A stretch of 64,000 nucleotides of DNA from Pseudomonas rustica (GCF_018336155.1 NZ_JAGYHF010000010.1:186001-250000); one strand, 5' to 3'. Shown: positions 42,358 through 51,530, numbered from the stretch's first letter. A program made the numbers and translations. The notes: generated by a model from the letters alone, not told the origin.

Positions 42358-42524
42358 CTGTTCGAGTGATCCAGCGCCGACGTAGGTGGTGTGCATTTAG
42401 ATCATTAAGTTGTCAGTTACGGTCATTGAGTGATCACGGTGCGGCTCTTAGTCTGTCGAACATGACTGACGGGGGACGCAGAGCTCCCGCAACTTTTCCG
42501 TGATTGCTCGTTGTGGAGTTACCG
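42358..42524. other. Spacer before fadH
   Basis: 167 bp with no gene or REP. The short AT-rich run ATTTAGATCATTAAGTTGTC near 42395-42415 may contain the fadH promoter; no terminator for the upstream operon is evident. Confidence 0.3.
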
Positions 42525-44564
42525 ATGACCGCCGCTCATTACCCGCACCTGTTGGCCCCGCTGGATCTGGGATTCACCACGCTGCGCAACCGTACCCTGA
42601 TGGGCTCGATGCACACCGGCCTGGAAGAAAAACCGGGCGGTTTCGAGCGCATGGCGGCGTACTTCGCTGAGCGTGCGCGCGGCGGTGTTGGCCTGATGGT
42701 GACTGGCGGGATCGGCCCGAATGACGAGGGCGGCGTTTATTCTGGTGCGGCCAAGCTGACGACCGAGGAAGAAGCGCTCAAGCACCGCATCGTCACCCGC
42801 GCGGTGCACGATGCGGGCGGCAAGATCTGCATGCAGATTCTCCACGCCGGTCGTTATGCCTACAGCCCGAAACAAGTGGCGCCGAGCGCGATTCAAGCGC
42901 CGATCAATCCGTTCAAGCCAAAAGAGCTGGACGAAGAGGGCATCGAAAAGCAGATCAGCGATTTCGTCACCTGCTCGGTGCTGGCGCAAACCGCCGAGTA
43001 CGACGGCGTCGAAATCATGGGCTCGGAAGGTTATTTCATTAACCAGTTCCTCGCCGCGCACACCAACCACCGTACCGACCGTTGGGGCGGCAGCTACGAA
43101 AACCGTATGCGCCTGCCGGTGGAAATCGTCCGCCGTGTGCGCGAAGCGGTGGGCCCGAACTTCATCATCATTTTCCGTCTGTCGATGCTCGACCTGGTCG
43201 AGGGCGGCAGCACCTGGGATGAGATCGTCACCCTGGCCAAAGCCATCGAGCAGGCCGGTGCAACTATCATCAACACCGGCATCGGCTGGCACGAAGCGCG
43301 GATTCCGACCATCGCCACCAAAGTGCCGCGTGCCGCGTTCAGCAAGGTCACGGCCAAGCTGCGTGGTTCGGTGAGCATTCCGTTGATTACCACTAACCGC
43401 ATCAACACCCCGGAAATCGCCGAGCAGATTCTCGCTGAAGGCGATGCCGACATGGTCTCGATGGCGCGACCGTTCCTCGCCGACCCGGACTTCGTCAACA
43501 AGGCTGCTGAAGGCCGCGCCGACGAAATCAACACCTGTATCGGCTGCAACCAGGCGTGCCTCGATCACACCTTCGGCGGCAAGCTGACCAGTTGCCTGGT
43601 CAACCCGCGTGCCTGCCACGAGACTGAGCTCAACTATCTGCCGGTGCAGCAGATCAAGAAGATTGCCGTGGTCGGTGCTGGCCCTGCCGGTTTGTCTGCC
43701 GCGACCGTGGCGGCCGAGCGTGGTCATCAGGTGACCTTGTTCGATTCGGCCAGCGAAATCGGTGGCCAGTTCAACATCGCCAAGCGTGTGCCGGGCAAAG
43801 AAGAGTTCTTCGAAACCCTGCGTTACTTCAAGCGCAAGCTGCAAACCACCAATGTTGAGGTGTGCCTGAACACTCGCGTTGATGTGGCGAAACTGGTTGA
43901 AGGCGGCTACGACGAAATCATCCTCGCCACCGGTATCGCGCCGCGTCTGCCGGCGATTCCCGGCGTTGAGAACGCCAAGGTGTTGAGCTACATCGACGTG
44001 ATCCTTGAGCGCAAACCGGTTGGCAAGCGTGTCGCGGTGATCGGCGCGGGCGGCATCGGCTTTGACGTCTCGGAATTCCTCGTTCACGAAGGCGTTGCGA
44101 CCAGTCAGGATCGCGCCGCGTTCTGGAAAGAATGGGGCATCGACACGAAACTGGAAGCACGCGGTGGCGTCGCCGGGATCAAAGCGGCGCCGCATGCACC
44201 GGCGCGTGAAGTGTTCCTGTTGCAGCGCAAGAAAACCAAGGTCGGCGACGGTCTGGGTAAAACCACTGGCTGGATTCACCGTACCGGTTTGAAGAACAAG
44301 CAAGTGCAGATGCTCAACAGCGTGGAATACCTGAGCATTGATGATGACGGTCTGCACATTCGCATCGGCGAAACCGGCGAGCCGCAATTGCTGGCGGTGG
44401 ACAACATCGTGATTTGCGCGGGGCAGGATCCATTGCGTGAGCTGCACGATGGCCTGGTCGCGGCGGGGCAGAATGTGCACCTGATCGGCGGCGCGGATGT
44501 CGCGGCAGAACTGGATGCCAAACGCGCGATCAACCAGGGCTCGCGCCTTGCAGCTGAACTCTAA
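42525..44564 (+). CDS. fadH: NADPH-dependent 2,4-dienoyl-CoA reductase FadH
   Basis: 679 residues, an FMN/FAD/4Fe-4S flavoprotein of the old yellow enzyme group for beta-oxidation of unsaturated fatty acids. Barrel domain 1-370 with the catalytic Tyr in GSEGYFINQFL and His in IGWHEARIPT; Fe-S cysteines CIGCNQAC and SCLVNPRAC; FAD domain VVGAGPAGLSAATVA and NADPH-site VAVIGAGGIGFDVSE. Nearly identical in layout to E. coli FadH (672). ATG at 42525 with GTGGAG upstream; the earlier in-frame start lacks family match. Confidence 0.93.
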   Translation: MTAAHYPHLLAPLDLGFTTLRNRTLMGSMHTGLEEKPGGFERMAAYFAERARGGVGLMVTGGIGPNDEGGVYSGAAKLTTEEEALKHRIVTRAVHDAGGKICMQILHAGRYAYSPKQVAPSAIQAPINPFKPKELDEEGIEKQISDFVTCSVLAQTAEYDGVEIMGSEGYFINQFLAAHTNHRTDRWGGSYENRMRLPVEIVRRVREAVGPNFIIIFRLSMLDLVEGGSTWDEIVTLAKAIEQAGATIINTGIGWHEARIPTIATKVPRAAFSKVTAKLRGSVSIPLITTNRINTPEIAEQILAEGDADMVSMARPFLADPDFVNKAAEGRADEINTCIGCNQACLDHTFGGKLTSCLVNPRACHETELNYLPVQQIKKIAVVGAGPAGLSAATVAAERGHQVTLFDSASEIGGQFNIAKRVPGKEEFFETLRYFKRKLQTTNVEVCLNTRVDVAKLVEGGYDEIILATGIAPRLPAIPGVENAKVLSYIDVILERKPVGKRVAVIGAGGIGFDVSEFLVHEGVATSQDRAAFWKEWGIDTKLEARGGVAGIKAAPHAPAREVFLLQRKKTKVGDGLGKTTGWIHRTGLKNKQVQMLNSVEYLSIDDDGLHIRIGETGEPQLLAVDNIVICAGQDPLRELHDGLVAAGQNVHLIGGADVAAELDAKRAINQGSRLAAEL

Positions 44565-44578
44565 GCCCACCGCATAAC

Positions 44579-44670
44579 CTGTGGGAGCGGGCTTGCTCGC
44601 GAAAGCGGTGTGTCAGGCACTACAAATGTTGACTGACACGACGCCTTCGCGAGCAAGCCCGCTCCCACAG
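44579..44670. repeat. REP doublet, GTGGGAGCGGGCTTGCTCGCGAA family
   Basis: Inverted pair starting 15 bases after the fadH stop. Confidence 0.85.
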
Positions 44671-44743
44671 GGGATCGTGAACACTGGCAGATTTTCTGCG
44701 CGTCGCTGTTAAGATGCCGGCTCTTTGAACAGAGCCGGCATTT

Positions 44744-45664
44744 ATGCTTTTGCCTCCCTCCGATTGGCTACCCCAAGCCCCCCTCGAACCTCTTCATCTG
44801 GACTGGCTGACCGCCGCCGGCATCGAAGTGGCGATCCTGCGTCTCGACCAGATCGACCCGCTGATCAGCGGTAACAAGTGGTTCAAACTCAGCGAACACC
44901 TCAAAGCCGCCGACCGTGTGGGCGCCGAAGGCATCATCAGCCTCGGCGGTGCGCACTCCAATCATCTGCATGCATTGGCAGCGGCCGGAAAACGGCTGGG
45001 GTTCAAAACCGTGGGGCTGTTGCGCGGGCATCCGCAGGAAACGCCGACGGTGAAGGATCTGCAAGCGTTCGGCATGCACCTGCATTGGTTGGGGTTTGCC
45101 GGTTACCGGGCACGGCATGAGCCGGGGTTCTGGTCGCCATGGCGGGCGCAGTATCCAGAGTTGCATGCGGTGCCGGAGGGTGGTGGGGGATTATCGGGTG
45201 CGCTCGGTTGTGTGGCGCTTAAAGAACAGGTCGACGCGCAATTGCATTCATTGGGCTGGAGTGATTACCACGGCTGGTGGCTGGCGTGCGGCACCGGGAC
45301 GACGTTGGCGGGATTGGTGCTTGCCGAGGCGGGGGCGCATACGGTTTATGGTGCGTTGGCGGTGCCGGAAGATCACGGTGTGGCGCCGCAGGTTGAGTCG
45401 ATTCTGCGAGAAGCGGGGCGGGTGGATGCGGGGTATGAATTGATTGATGCCAGCCGAGGTGGTTTTGCCAAGGTTGATCCGGGGTTGTTGGCGCTTATTG
45501 AACAGACCGAACAGGCTAGCGGTGTGCCCTTGGAACCGCTGTATACCGGCAAAGCGCTGCTGGCCCTTAAGGAACAAATTGGGTCAGGTAAATTTTCCAG
45601 CGGCACACGACTGATCTTCATCCACACCGGCGGCCTGCAGGGTAGACGCGGTTTCCAGCCCTGA
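44744..45664 (+). CDS. PLP-dependent D-cysteine desulfhydrase / ACC deaminase family protein
   Basis: 306 residues, tryptophan-synthase-beta fold type II. The PLP lysine lies in LISGNKWFKL (Lys45), the SxxN-type loop in LGGAHSNHLHAL and the phosphate-binding loop in CGTGTTLAGLV. Shorter than DcyD or ACC deaminase (328-340). The family pattern HTGGLQG near the C-terminus is present. ACC deaminase in plant-associated pseudomonads needs specific Glu/Leu substitutions that I cannot score here, so desulfhydrase is the default. Monocistronic between two repeats. Confidence 0.78.
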   Translation: MLLPPSDWLPQAPLEPLHLDWLTAAGIEVAILRLDQIDPLISGNKWFKLSEHLKAADRVGAEGIISLGGAHSNHLHALAAAGKRLGFKTVGLLRGHPQETPTVKDLQAFGMHLHWLGFAGYRARHEPGFWSPWRAQYPELHAVPEGGGGLSGALGCVALKEQVDAQLHSLGWSDYHGWWLACGTGTTLAGLVLAEAGAHTVYGALAVPEDHGVAPQVESILREAGRVDAGYELIDASRGGFAKVDPGLLALIEQTEQASGVPLEPLYTGKALLALKEQIGSGKFSSGTRLIFIHTGGLQGRRGFQP

Positions 45665-45679
45665 CAGGTGAGGTTTTTG

Positions 45680-45815
45680 TGGCGAGGGGATTTATCCCCG
45701 TTGGGCTGCGAAGCAGCCCCCAATTCAGCCCCCACAGTTCAGCCTGACTCACCGCATGCTAAGGTTTTGGGGCCGCTTCGCAGCCCAACGGGGATAAATA
45801 CCCTCGCCACAATGG
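45680..45815. repeat. Palindromic repeat, TGTGGCGAGGGGATTTATCCCCG family
   Basis: Left arm from TGTGGCGAGGGGATTTATCC (45680) and the GGGCTGCGAAGCAGCCCC core; right arm ends CCTCGCCACA near 45811. A minisatellite begins within its right end. Confidence 0.8.
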
Positions 45816-45977
45816 TTTGCATTGCCCCAGATAGATTCCATTGCCAGCCACAATGGTTTGCATTGCCCCAGATAGATCCATTGCCAGCCACAATGGTTTG
45901 CATTGCCCCAGCTAGATTCCATTGCTTGCCACAATGGTTTGCATTGACCCAGATAGATCCCATTGCCAGCCACAATG
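45808..45977. repeat. 41-bp minisatellite, about four copies
   Basis: Units 45808-45848, 45849-45888, 45889-45929 and 45930-45970, each beginning CACAATGGTTTGCATTG and ending CCATTGCCAGC, then a partial CACAATG. Unit lengths 41, 40, 41, 41. Non-coding. Confidence 0.92.
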
Positions 45978-45991
45978 AGGCCTCAGTGGGT

Positions 45992-46540
45992 TTACCCGCG
46001 CTTCGGCATCATCCGCAGCAACGTGTTATCCCTCACCACATAATGGTGATAGATCCCCGCCAGCGCATGCAGGCCGATCAGCCAGTAACCGATCGTGGCG
46101 ATCAGTACGTGCCAGCCCTCCACCTGTTTGGCGAAGGCTTTGTCCTCACCCACCAGCAGTGGCAGATCAAAACCATAGAACATCACCTGATGCCCCTCGG
46201 CGCTGGTGATCAGCCAGCCCAGAATCGGCATGCTGATCATGAACAGGTACAACGCCCAGTGCATCAGCCGCGCCAGTACGGTTTGCCATTGTGGCGAGGC
46301 GGGGAAGATTTTCGGTGCCGGGCCGAGGCTGCGGGCGAGCAGGCGAAACCACACCAGCACGAATACGGTCAGGCCCAGCATGTAATGCACTTCGCGGATT
46401 AGCGTGCGGCCGCCGCTGCCTTTGGGGAAGAGGCCGCGCAATTCCATGCTGGCGTACACCAGCACCAGCAGCACCAACATCAGCCAATGCAGCATGACCG
46501 ACACGGTGCTGTAACGCGATTCGGAACTTGTCCACGGCAT
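45992..46540 (-). CDS. Cytochrome b561
   Basis: 182 residues, four membrane helices. Di-haem b561 family with His in VSVMLHWLMLVL, VHYMLGLTVF, LMHWALYLFM and the C-terminal GWHVLIATIGYWLIGLHALAGIYHHYVV; the pairs act as axial haem ligands. Transfers electrons in the inner membrane, for example from quinol to superoxide in E. coli CybB-like proteins. ATG at 46540 with GAGAGGAA upstream. Confidence 0.87.
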   Translation of the reverse strand: MPWTSSESRYSTVSVMLHWLMLVLLVLVYASMELRGLFPKGSGGRTLIREVHYMLGLTVFVLVWFRLLARSLGPAPKIFPASPQWQTVLARLMHWALYLFMISMPILGWLITSAEGHQVMFYGFDLPLLVGEDKAFAKQVEGWHVLIATIGYWLIGLHALAGIYHHYVVRDNTLLRMMPKRG

Positions 46541-46847
46541 ACAGTGTTCCTCTCGGTTCAGGGTTTCATCGCACCGTTTCTCTGACGGCATGCCTTAACT
46601 GTAAACCCACTTGGGCATTTCTGCTTAACGAAACAAAAGTTTTAATGTGCTGTTTTTACAAAGTTATTAGTGTTTGCGGTTTGCGGACTTTGGTGCTGCG
46701 GGTGTAACCGGTTGTTGTTTATATCTTGAATCTGCACAGAGTTTGATTGGCGTTGTTTGATCCGCTAATGTTGCGGGCAGTTGTTGCTTTCAAATCGCTT
46801 GATTTAATAAGTGATGCTGTTGATAACTTGCTTAAAAGGACTTAAAT
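46541..46847. other. AT-rich intergenic region upstream of the DG-repeat gene
   Basis: 307 bp, visibly richer in A/T than the rest of the window (AACAAAAGTTTTAATGTGC, GTTTTTACAAAGTTATTAGTG). No REP, RNA or gene seen. Probably promoter DNA for both neighbours, and a possible target of MvaT-like silencers given its composition. Confidence 0.4.
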
Positions 46848-47501
46848 ATGACTTTTTGTATTCTTCTGAATCACAAACATAGTAAAAACATTGTAAAAAA
46901 AGCGATGGCAAAGCCACCGATATCTCGACCGAAGCCCGTGGGCAGCAAACCGCCAGTAACCCGACCCACCACACCTCCGGTCAAGCCACCCGTGGTTCCG
47001 GTCAAGCCGCCAGTCAAACCTGCACCGGTCAAACCGCCTGTGAAGCCGCCGGTCAAACCACCCGTGAAGCCACCTGTTACTCCGGGGACGCCTGGCACCA
47101 AACCACCGGTCAAACCAGCGCCACCGGGCACCAAACCACCCGTGAATGCCCGTCCGCCAATGCCGTGGCCTACCTTGAACATCAACATTGATCCGGTGGC
47201 ACTGATTAACCTGATCAGCGCCCTCGGCAGTATTCGCCAGCCGGATGGATCGACCACACTGAGCGATGGCAGCATCGTCGATGCCGGAAAAAACAAAGTT
47301 ACCCGCCCCGACGGGATCATTCAGCATGCTGACGGCCGGGTCGAGCATCCTGATGGCCGCATCGTGTGGCCGGATGACACCGTGGAATATCCAGATGGTC
47401 GTATCGTCTGGGCTGACGGCACCGAGCAACTAGCGGACGGTTCGATTCGTCATCCCGATGGATTGAAATATGATGCAGATGGCAATCCCGTTGTTGATTG
47501 A
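46848..47501 (+). CDS. Lys-Pro-rich protein with C-terminal seven-residue DG repeats
   Basis: 217 residues. A short basic N-terminus, then about residues 20-105 of KPPV/KPAPV/KPPVTPG low-complexity sequence, a connecting segment NINIDPVALINLISALG, and from about residue 131 a repeat of seven residues with D-G at positions 1-2 (DGRVEHP, DGRIVWP, DDTVEYP, DGRIVWA, DGTEQLA, DGSIRHP). This resembles the beta-repeat of TCP10-C/G-box proteins but with shorter period. AAGGA precedes the ATG at 46848. No signal peptide is clear. Function unknown; a filamentous or surface-exposed structural role is inferred. Confidence 0.72.
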   Translation: MTFCILLNHKHSKNIVKKAMAKPPISRPKPVGSKPPVTRPTTPPVKPPVVPVKPPVKPAPVKPPVKPPVKPPVKPPVTPGTPGTKPPVKPAPPGTKPPVNARPPMPWPTLNINIDPVALINLISALGSIRQPDGSTTLSDGSIVDAGKNKVTRPDGIIQHADGRVEHPDGRIVWPDDTVEYPDGRIVWADGTEQLADGSIRHPDGLKYDADGNPVVD

Positions 47502-47574
47502 ATGTTACTGTTTTGATTTAAAAGACTGTTCAGGTTTAACAGCTTGAAACCGATCAGGTGTTTAATGTGATCAA

Positions 47575-47613
47575 TAAAAAACCGCCAACTTTTTATCAGT
47601 TGGCGGTTTTTTT
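47575..47613. terminator. Bidirectional terminator
   Basis: AAAAAACCGCCAACT / AGTTGGCGGTTTTTTT, a 12-bp stem with A and T runs on both sides, between the convergent DG-repeat gene and phnX. Confidence 0.92.
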
Positions 47614-47622
47614 CAATCTACC

Positions 47623-48450
47623 TTAATCGTTTTGCGGCATCTCACCCTTGGCCAGACGCTTGTTGATGTCGGCAATCACTTCCGGCAAATCAGTGATGGT
47701 GTCGATCATATAGTGCGGACGCGAGCTTTCGAACAGCGCGTGGATGCGCTTGCGTTCGCTGGCCAGTTCATCGCTGCCCAAGGCGCGGAAACCTTCGTAA
47801 TCCAGGCCCAGCGCGTTGCCCGAGCAGATCAGCGCGACCGTCCACATCCCGGCGCGACGGCCTTCGAGGATGCCCGGCACGGTGTCGTCGATCTTCACGC
47901 AGGCGCCGACGTCGTCGATGCCCAAGGCAATCACGTTGGCCAGTGCCTGAGCCGGCCAAGGGCGACCGTTCGGCACCTCGTCGGTGGCAACCACGTGGTC
48001 GGCGACGTAGCCGTTGGTGGCGGCCAGCTCGACGACTTTATCCATGACCTGCTTCGGATAACCGGAGCAGGAGCCGATCTTGATCCCTTGCTGACGCAGG
48101 TTGGCGATGGTTTCCAGCGCGCCGGGAATCAGCGCCGAGTGCTCGGCGATCTTCTCGATCTGCAGCGGCATGAAGCGGTTGTAGATCGCGGTGACGTCGT
48201 CATCGGTTGGCGTGCGGCCGAACACCTTGCGATAACGCTCGGCGACCTGCGGCTGATCGCAGAGGGTGCGGATGTGATCCCACTTGCCCATGCCCATCGG
48301 CCCACGGGCTTCTTCGATGGAGACCTGTACGTCGAATTCGGCGAAGGCTTCGACGAAAATCTGCGTCGGCGCGAACGAACCGAAATCGACCACGGTACCG
48401 GCCCAGTCGAGGATCGCGGCTTGCAGCTTGCTTGGATTGACGTAGTTCAT
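47623..48450 (-). CDS. phnX: Phosphonoacetaldehyde hydrolase PhnX
   Basis: 275 residues, HAD superfamily. Hydrolyses phosphonoacetaldehyde to acetaldehyde and phosphate, the second step of 2-aminoethylphosphonate use. Nucleophile Asp in LDWAGTVVDFG, Schiff-base Lys in the cap GMGKWDHI, and motif GSCSGYPKQVM and the acidic motif VKIDDTVPGI are present. ATG at 48450 (MNYVNPSKLQAAILDW) is the family start; upstream in-frame extension lies in a REP. Follows phnW on the same strand after 145 bp. Confidence 0.95.
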   Translation of the reverse strand: MNYVNPSKLQAAILDWAGTVVDFGSFAPTQIFVEAFAEFDVQVSIEEARGPMGMGKWDHIRTLCDQPQVAERYRKVFGRTPTDDDVTAIYNRFMPLQIEKIAEHSALIPGALETIANLRQQGIKIGSCSGYPKQVMDKVVELAATNGYVADHVVATDEVPNGRPWPAQALANVIALGIDDVGACVKIDDTVPGILEGRRAGMWTVALICSGNALGLDYEGFRALGSDELASERKRIHALFESSRPHYMIDTITDLPEVIADINKRLAKGEMPQND

Positions 48451-48486
48451 GGCAATTAAATTCCTGATTTGGCAATGCAATTCAAA

Positions 48487-48578
48487 CTGTGGGAGCGGGC
48501 TTGCTCGCGAAGGCGTCGGGTCAGTCGATATCAATGTTGAATGTTCGACCGCTTTCGCGAGCAAGCCCGCTCCCACAG
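48487..48578. repeat. REP doublet, GTGGGAGCGGGCTTGCTCGCGAA family
   Basis: Inverted pair inserted between phnW and phnX, i.e. inside what is functionally one operon; it may reduce phnX expression relative to phnW or stabilise phnW mRNA. Confidence 0.85.
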
Positions 48579-48595
48579 GGGATTTGTGGTGTGGG

Positions 48596-49705
48596 TTAGA
48601 TTTCGAGGACTTCCATCTCACGCAGCACTTCACCAACAGCCGCCACGGCCTGGCGCATTTCGTCCGGGCTGACATGACCGATGCAGCCGACACGGAAGGT
48701 CTCAACCTGAGTGAGCTTGCCCGGATAAAGGATGTAACCCTTGGCCTTGACCCGTTCGTAGAAATCCTTGAACTGATAACGCGGATCGCTCGGCGCATGG
48801 AACGTGGCAATAATCGGTGCTTGAATCGCCGCCGGCAGAAAACTGCGCAAACCGAGTTTGCCCATCTCTTCCATCAGCGCCTGGCAGTTGGCGGCGTAAC
48901 GCGCATGCCGCGCCGGCAAACCACCTTCTTCGTTGTATTGCAGCAGCGCTTCGTGCAGCGCCGCGACCACGTGGGTCGGCGGGGTGAAGCGCCATTGACC
49001 GGTTTTCTGCATATAAGCGTGTTGATCAAACAGATCCATCGCCAGCGAGTGCGAATTGCCAGCCGCAGCGGCCAGCGCTTCCTTGCGAGCGAAGACAAAA
49101 CCCATCCCCGGCACGCCTTCCAGACACTTGCCGGACGCGGCGATCAGTGCGTCGAACGGCACTTTCTGTGCGTCCACCGGCAGGGCGCCGAAGGAGCTCA
49201 TGGCGTCGATGATCAGGCGTTTGCCGTGCTGTTCGACGACGTGGGCGATCTCTGGCAGCGGATTGAGAATCCCGGTGCTGGTTTCACAATGAATCAGCGC
49301 GACGTGAGTGATATCACTGTCGGCGCGCAGTAAGCGGTCGACGTCAGCGGCGGTGGTCGGTTCCTCTTCAGCGGTTTCGAAGGTGCTGAACGAGCGGCCG
49401 AGCACTTCGCAGATTTTCGCCAGTCGTTTGCCGTATGCGCCGTTGATCAGCACCAGCACCTTGCCGTCACGCGGCACCAGTGTGCCGATGGCTGCTTCGA
49501 CAGCGAAGGTGCCGCTGCCCTGCAACGGCACGCAATGGTGAGTGGCGGCACCGTTGAGGATCGCCAGCAATTGTTCGCAGAGGCTGGCAGTCAGTTGGTT
49601 GAAGCGGTCATCCCATGACCCCCAGTCGACCATCATCGCCTGGCGGGTGCGGGCCGAAGTGGTCAACGGGCCGGGAGTGAGCAGGATGGGTTCGGCAATA
49701 CTCAT
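48596..49705 (-). CDS. phnW: 2-aminoethylphosphonate:pyruvate transaminase PhnW
   Basis: 369 residues, class V PLP aminotransferase. Converts 2-aminoethylphosphonate plus pyruvate to phosphonoacetaldehyde plus alanine. Signatures: ILLTPGPLTTSARTRQAMM at the N-terminus, PLP-lysine in IAASGKCLEGVPGMGFV, and CETSTGILNPLPEI. Upstream of phnX; divergent from a LysR gene. Start ATG at 49705 with CGAGGACACACGA upstream. Confidence 0.95.
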   Translation of the reverse strand: MSIAEPILLTPGPLTTSARTRQAMMVDWGSWDDRFNQLTASLCEQLLAILNGAATHHCVPLQGSGTFAVEAAIGTLVPRDGKVLVLINGAYGKRLAKICEVLGRSFSTFETAEEEPTTAADVDRLLRADSDITHVALIHCETSTGILNPLPEIAHVVEQHGKRLIIDAMSSFGALPVDAQKVPFDALIAASGKCLEGVPGMGFVFARKEALAAAAGNSHSLAMDLFDQHAYMQKTGQWRFTPPTHVVAALHEALLQYNEEGGLPARHARYAANCQALMEEMGKLGLRSFLPAAIQAPIIATFHAPSDPRYQFKDFYERVKAKGYILYPGKLTQVETFRVGCIGHVSPDEMRQAVAAVGEVLREMEVLEI

Positions 49706-49817
49706 TCGTGTGTCCTCGGATAGCGCTGTGGGATGAAGCTACGGGGCATACGTTGCAATTCGGCGTTGCATCAATCAAATTGTTTGTTGTTATGCCAGCC
49801 ATCAGTGAGAGTTATCC
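49706..49817. promoter_or_regulatory. phnW / LysR divergent promoter region
   Basis: 112 bp. AT-rich centre (CAATCAAATTGTTTGTTGTTATG) flanked by repeated TTGCA elements (GTTGCAATTCGGCGTTGCATC, about 49753-49773), which could be half-sites for the LysR protein. No clear -35/-10 pair chosen. Confidence 0.35.
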
Positions 49818-50678
49818 ATGAACCTGTTCCAACTGCGCGCCTTCGATGCTGTGGCCCGTGAAGGCAGCTTCACCCGTGCCGCTGCGCGGTTGTTCATCAG
49901 TCAGCCGGCGGTCACCGGACACATCAAGGCGCTGGAGGAGCACTACCAGATCACCCTGTTGCGGCGCACCGCGCGACGGGTGGAGTTGACCGAGGAGGGC
50001 ATCAAACTGGCGGCGATCACCCGCGCGATGTTCGGTTTGGCGGAAGAGGCGCAGACCATGCTCGAAGCCAATCGGCAATTGCTCACCGGGCGCCTCGAAG
50101 TGGCGGCGGACGGCCCGCACATGGTCATGCCGATGTTGGCGAGCCTGCGCGCGCGTTATCCGGGGATCACGGTGAATCTGCGTTTGGGCAATGCCCAGGA
50201 AACCCTGGCGGCGCTGTTATCCGAGCACGCGGATGTCGCCGTGCTGACCGAAGTCGAACCGCGCAAAGGCCTGCACCTGCAAGCGCTGAGTGAGTCGCGG
50301 ATTTGCGCACTGGTGCCCGCCGCGCATCCGTGGGCAACCCGCCAAGGGGAGGTGAAACTCAAGGAGCTGGATCAAGTGATCATGGTGCTGCGTGAACCGA
50401 GTTCGATCACCCGACGAACGTTTGACGAAGCCTGTGCGCAGGCCGCAATTCATCCGCGTGTGCTGCTGGAGTTGGACAGCCGCGAGGCGGTGACGGAAGC
50501 GGTGGCCGCCGAGTTGGGCGTCGGCGTGGTGTCATCGGTGGAGGTCAGCCATGACCCGCGCGTGGTGGCGATTCCGATTGTCGGCGACGGCTTGGTCAAC
50601 CGGCACATGATCGGTTGCATGGAGCGGCGGCGGGAATTGCGCTTGATTCAGGCGTTTTTCGGTTTGGCACCGGCCTGA
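49818..50678 (+). CDS. LysR-type regulator, probably of phnWX
   Basis: 286 residues. HTH MNLFQLRAFDAVAREGSFTR and RLFISQPAVTGHIKALE, effector domain with RLEVAADGPHMVMPML and the CysB-like end VGVVSSVEV. Divergent from phnW, the usual place for an aminoethylphosphonate-responsive activator. Related in sequence to the LysR protein at 51531 (compare the ends: AHPWA, VLRE-S-TR), which suggests a duplicated regulator within one metabolic region. Confidence 0.87.
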   Translation: MNLFQLRAFDAVAREGSFTRAAARLFISQPAVTGHIKALEEHYQITLLRRTARRVELTEEGIKLAAITRAMFGLAEEAQTMLEANRQLLTGRLEVAADGPHMVMPMLASLRARYPGITVNLRLGNAQETLAALLSEHADVAVLTEVEPRKGLHLQALSESRICALVPAAHPWATRQGEVKLKELDQVIMVLREPSSITRRTFDEACAQAAIHPRVLLELDSREAVTEAVAAELGVGVVSSVEVSHDPRVVAIPIVGDGLVNRHMIGCMERRRELRLIQAFFGLAPA

Positions 50679-50679
50679 A

Positions 50680-51408
50680 TCAAGCAATCGCCAACTGCGG
50701 TTGCGCCGGCAGGATCGCTGTAGTTTTGCGCGTGACCTCGATTCTCGGGTAATCCGCCTGCTTCAACTGCATGCCTTCGAGCAGATCCAGCGCAGCGGCC
50801 GGATCGTTCAGCGGCAGCGTCTGCAACAGCTTCACATCGAGATTCCACCACTGACTTTTGAGCAACCGTTCGATGGTCTGCGGGTCATGCCGGTACTTGA
50901 TGATCTTCGCCGGGGTGCCGGCAACGATCGCGTAGGGCGGCACATCCTGCGTCACCAGCGCACGCGTCGCGATAATCGCGCCAGTGCCGATCTGCACCCC
51001 TTCAAGAATCATCGCGCTGTGCCCGATCCAGACGTCGTGGCCGATGGTGACGTCGGCCACCACCGGGTCGAACGTCAGGGCGGTGTCGGTGTACTGAAAG
51101 GGATGAGAACTCAGCCAGTCAGTGGGGTGCGAGCTCTTTTGCTGGCCGATAAAGCAGCGGGTGCTGATCGAGCAGAACCGCCCAATCGAGGACACGGCGG
51201 ACAGCACGCAATCGCTGCGAATGTAGGTGTGCGCACCGATGGTCAGGTGTTTCGACTCGATCACCACATAACCGATGGACACGTGCTCCTCGAGCGTCAG
51301 CCTGGATCGCTTGTGCAAGGAGGAAATGCCACCGGCGACTTTACAATCGTGCTGGCGAATCCATTTCTTCCAGAAATGATCTCGAACGGAATTGATTAGT
51401 TTTTTCAC
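50680..51408 (-). CDS. Xenobiotic acyltransferase-type (CatB-like) hexapeptide acetyltransferase
   Basis: 242 residues of left-handed beta-helix (hexapeptide) acyltransferase fold. Repeats such as VSIGYVVIESKHLTIGAHTYI and VTIGHDVWIGHSAMILEGVQIGTGAIIATRALV are visible, with His in SSHPTDWLSSHPF near the XAT-type catalytic site and the terminal VPPYAIVAGTPAKIIKYR. Acetyl-CoA transfer to a sugar or antibiotic-like alcohol is inferred. Convergent with the LysR gene (one base apart). Substrate unknown; placement in a phosphonate region may be coincidence. Confidence 0.82.
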   Translation of the reverse strand: MKKLINSVRDHFWKKWIRQHDCKVAGGISSLHKRSRLTLEEHVSIGYVVIESKHLTIGAHTYIRSDCVLSAVSSIGRFCSISTRCFIGQQKSSHPTDWLSSHPFQYTDTALTFDPVVADVTIGHDVWIGHSAMILEGVQIGTGAIIATRALVTQDVPPYAIVAGTPAKIIKYRHDPQTIERLLKSQWWNLDVKLLQTLPLNDPAAALDLLEGMQLKQADYPRIEVTRKTTAILPAQPQLAIA

Positions 51409-51530
51409 GATGCGTTCTTCGATTCCGTGATCGCAACTCTGCGAAAGGGGTCGGGAAATAATTTGTCACAGGAGCTCAGGCGCCAGTGTAGCCGACGATC
51501 TCGATCCGACTGAATACGAAAATTCCGACG

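Noticed and set aside
45668..46402. Apparent protein with repeated FHCLPQWFAL-type units
   Set aside because: It is the translation of the 41-bp minisatellite, whose unit length is not a multiple of three in every copy; no ribosome site.
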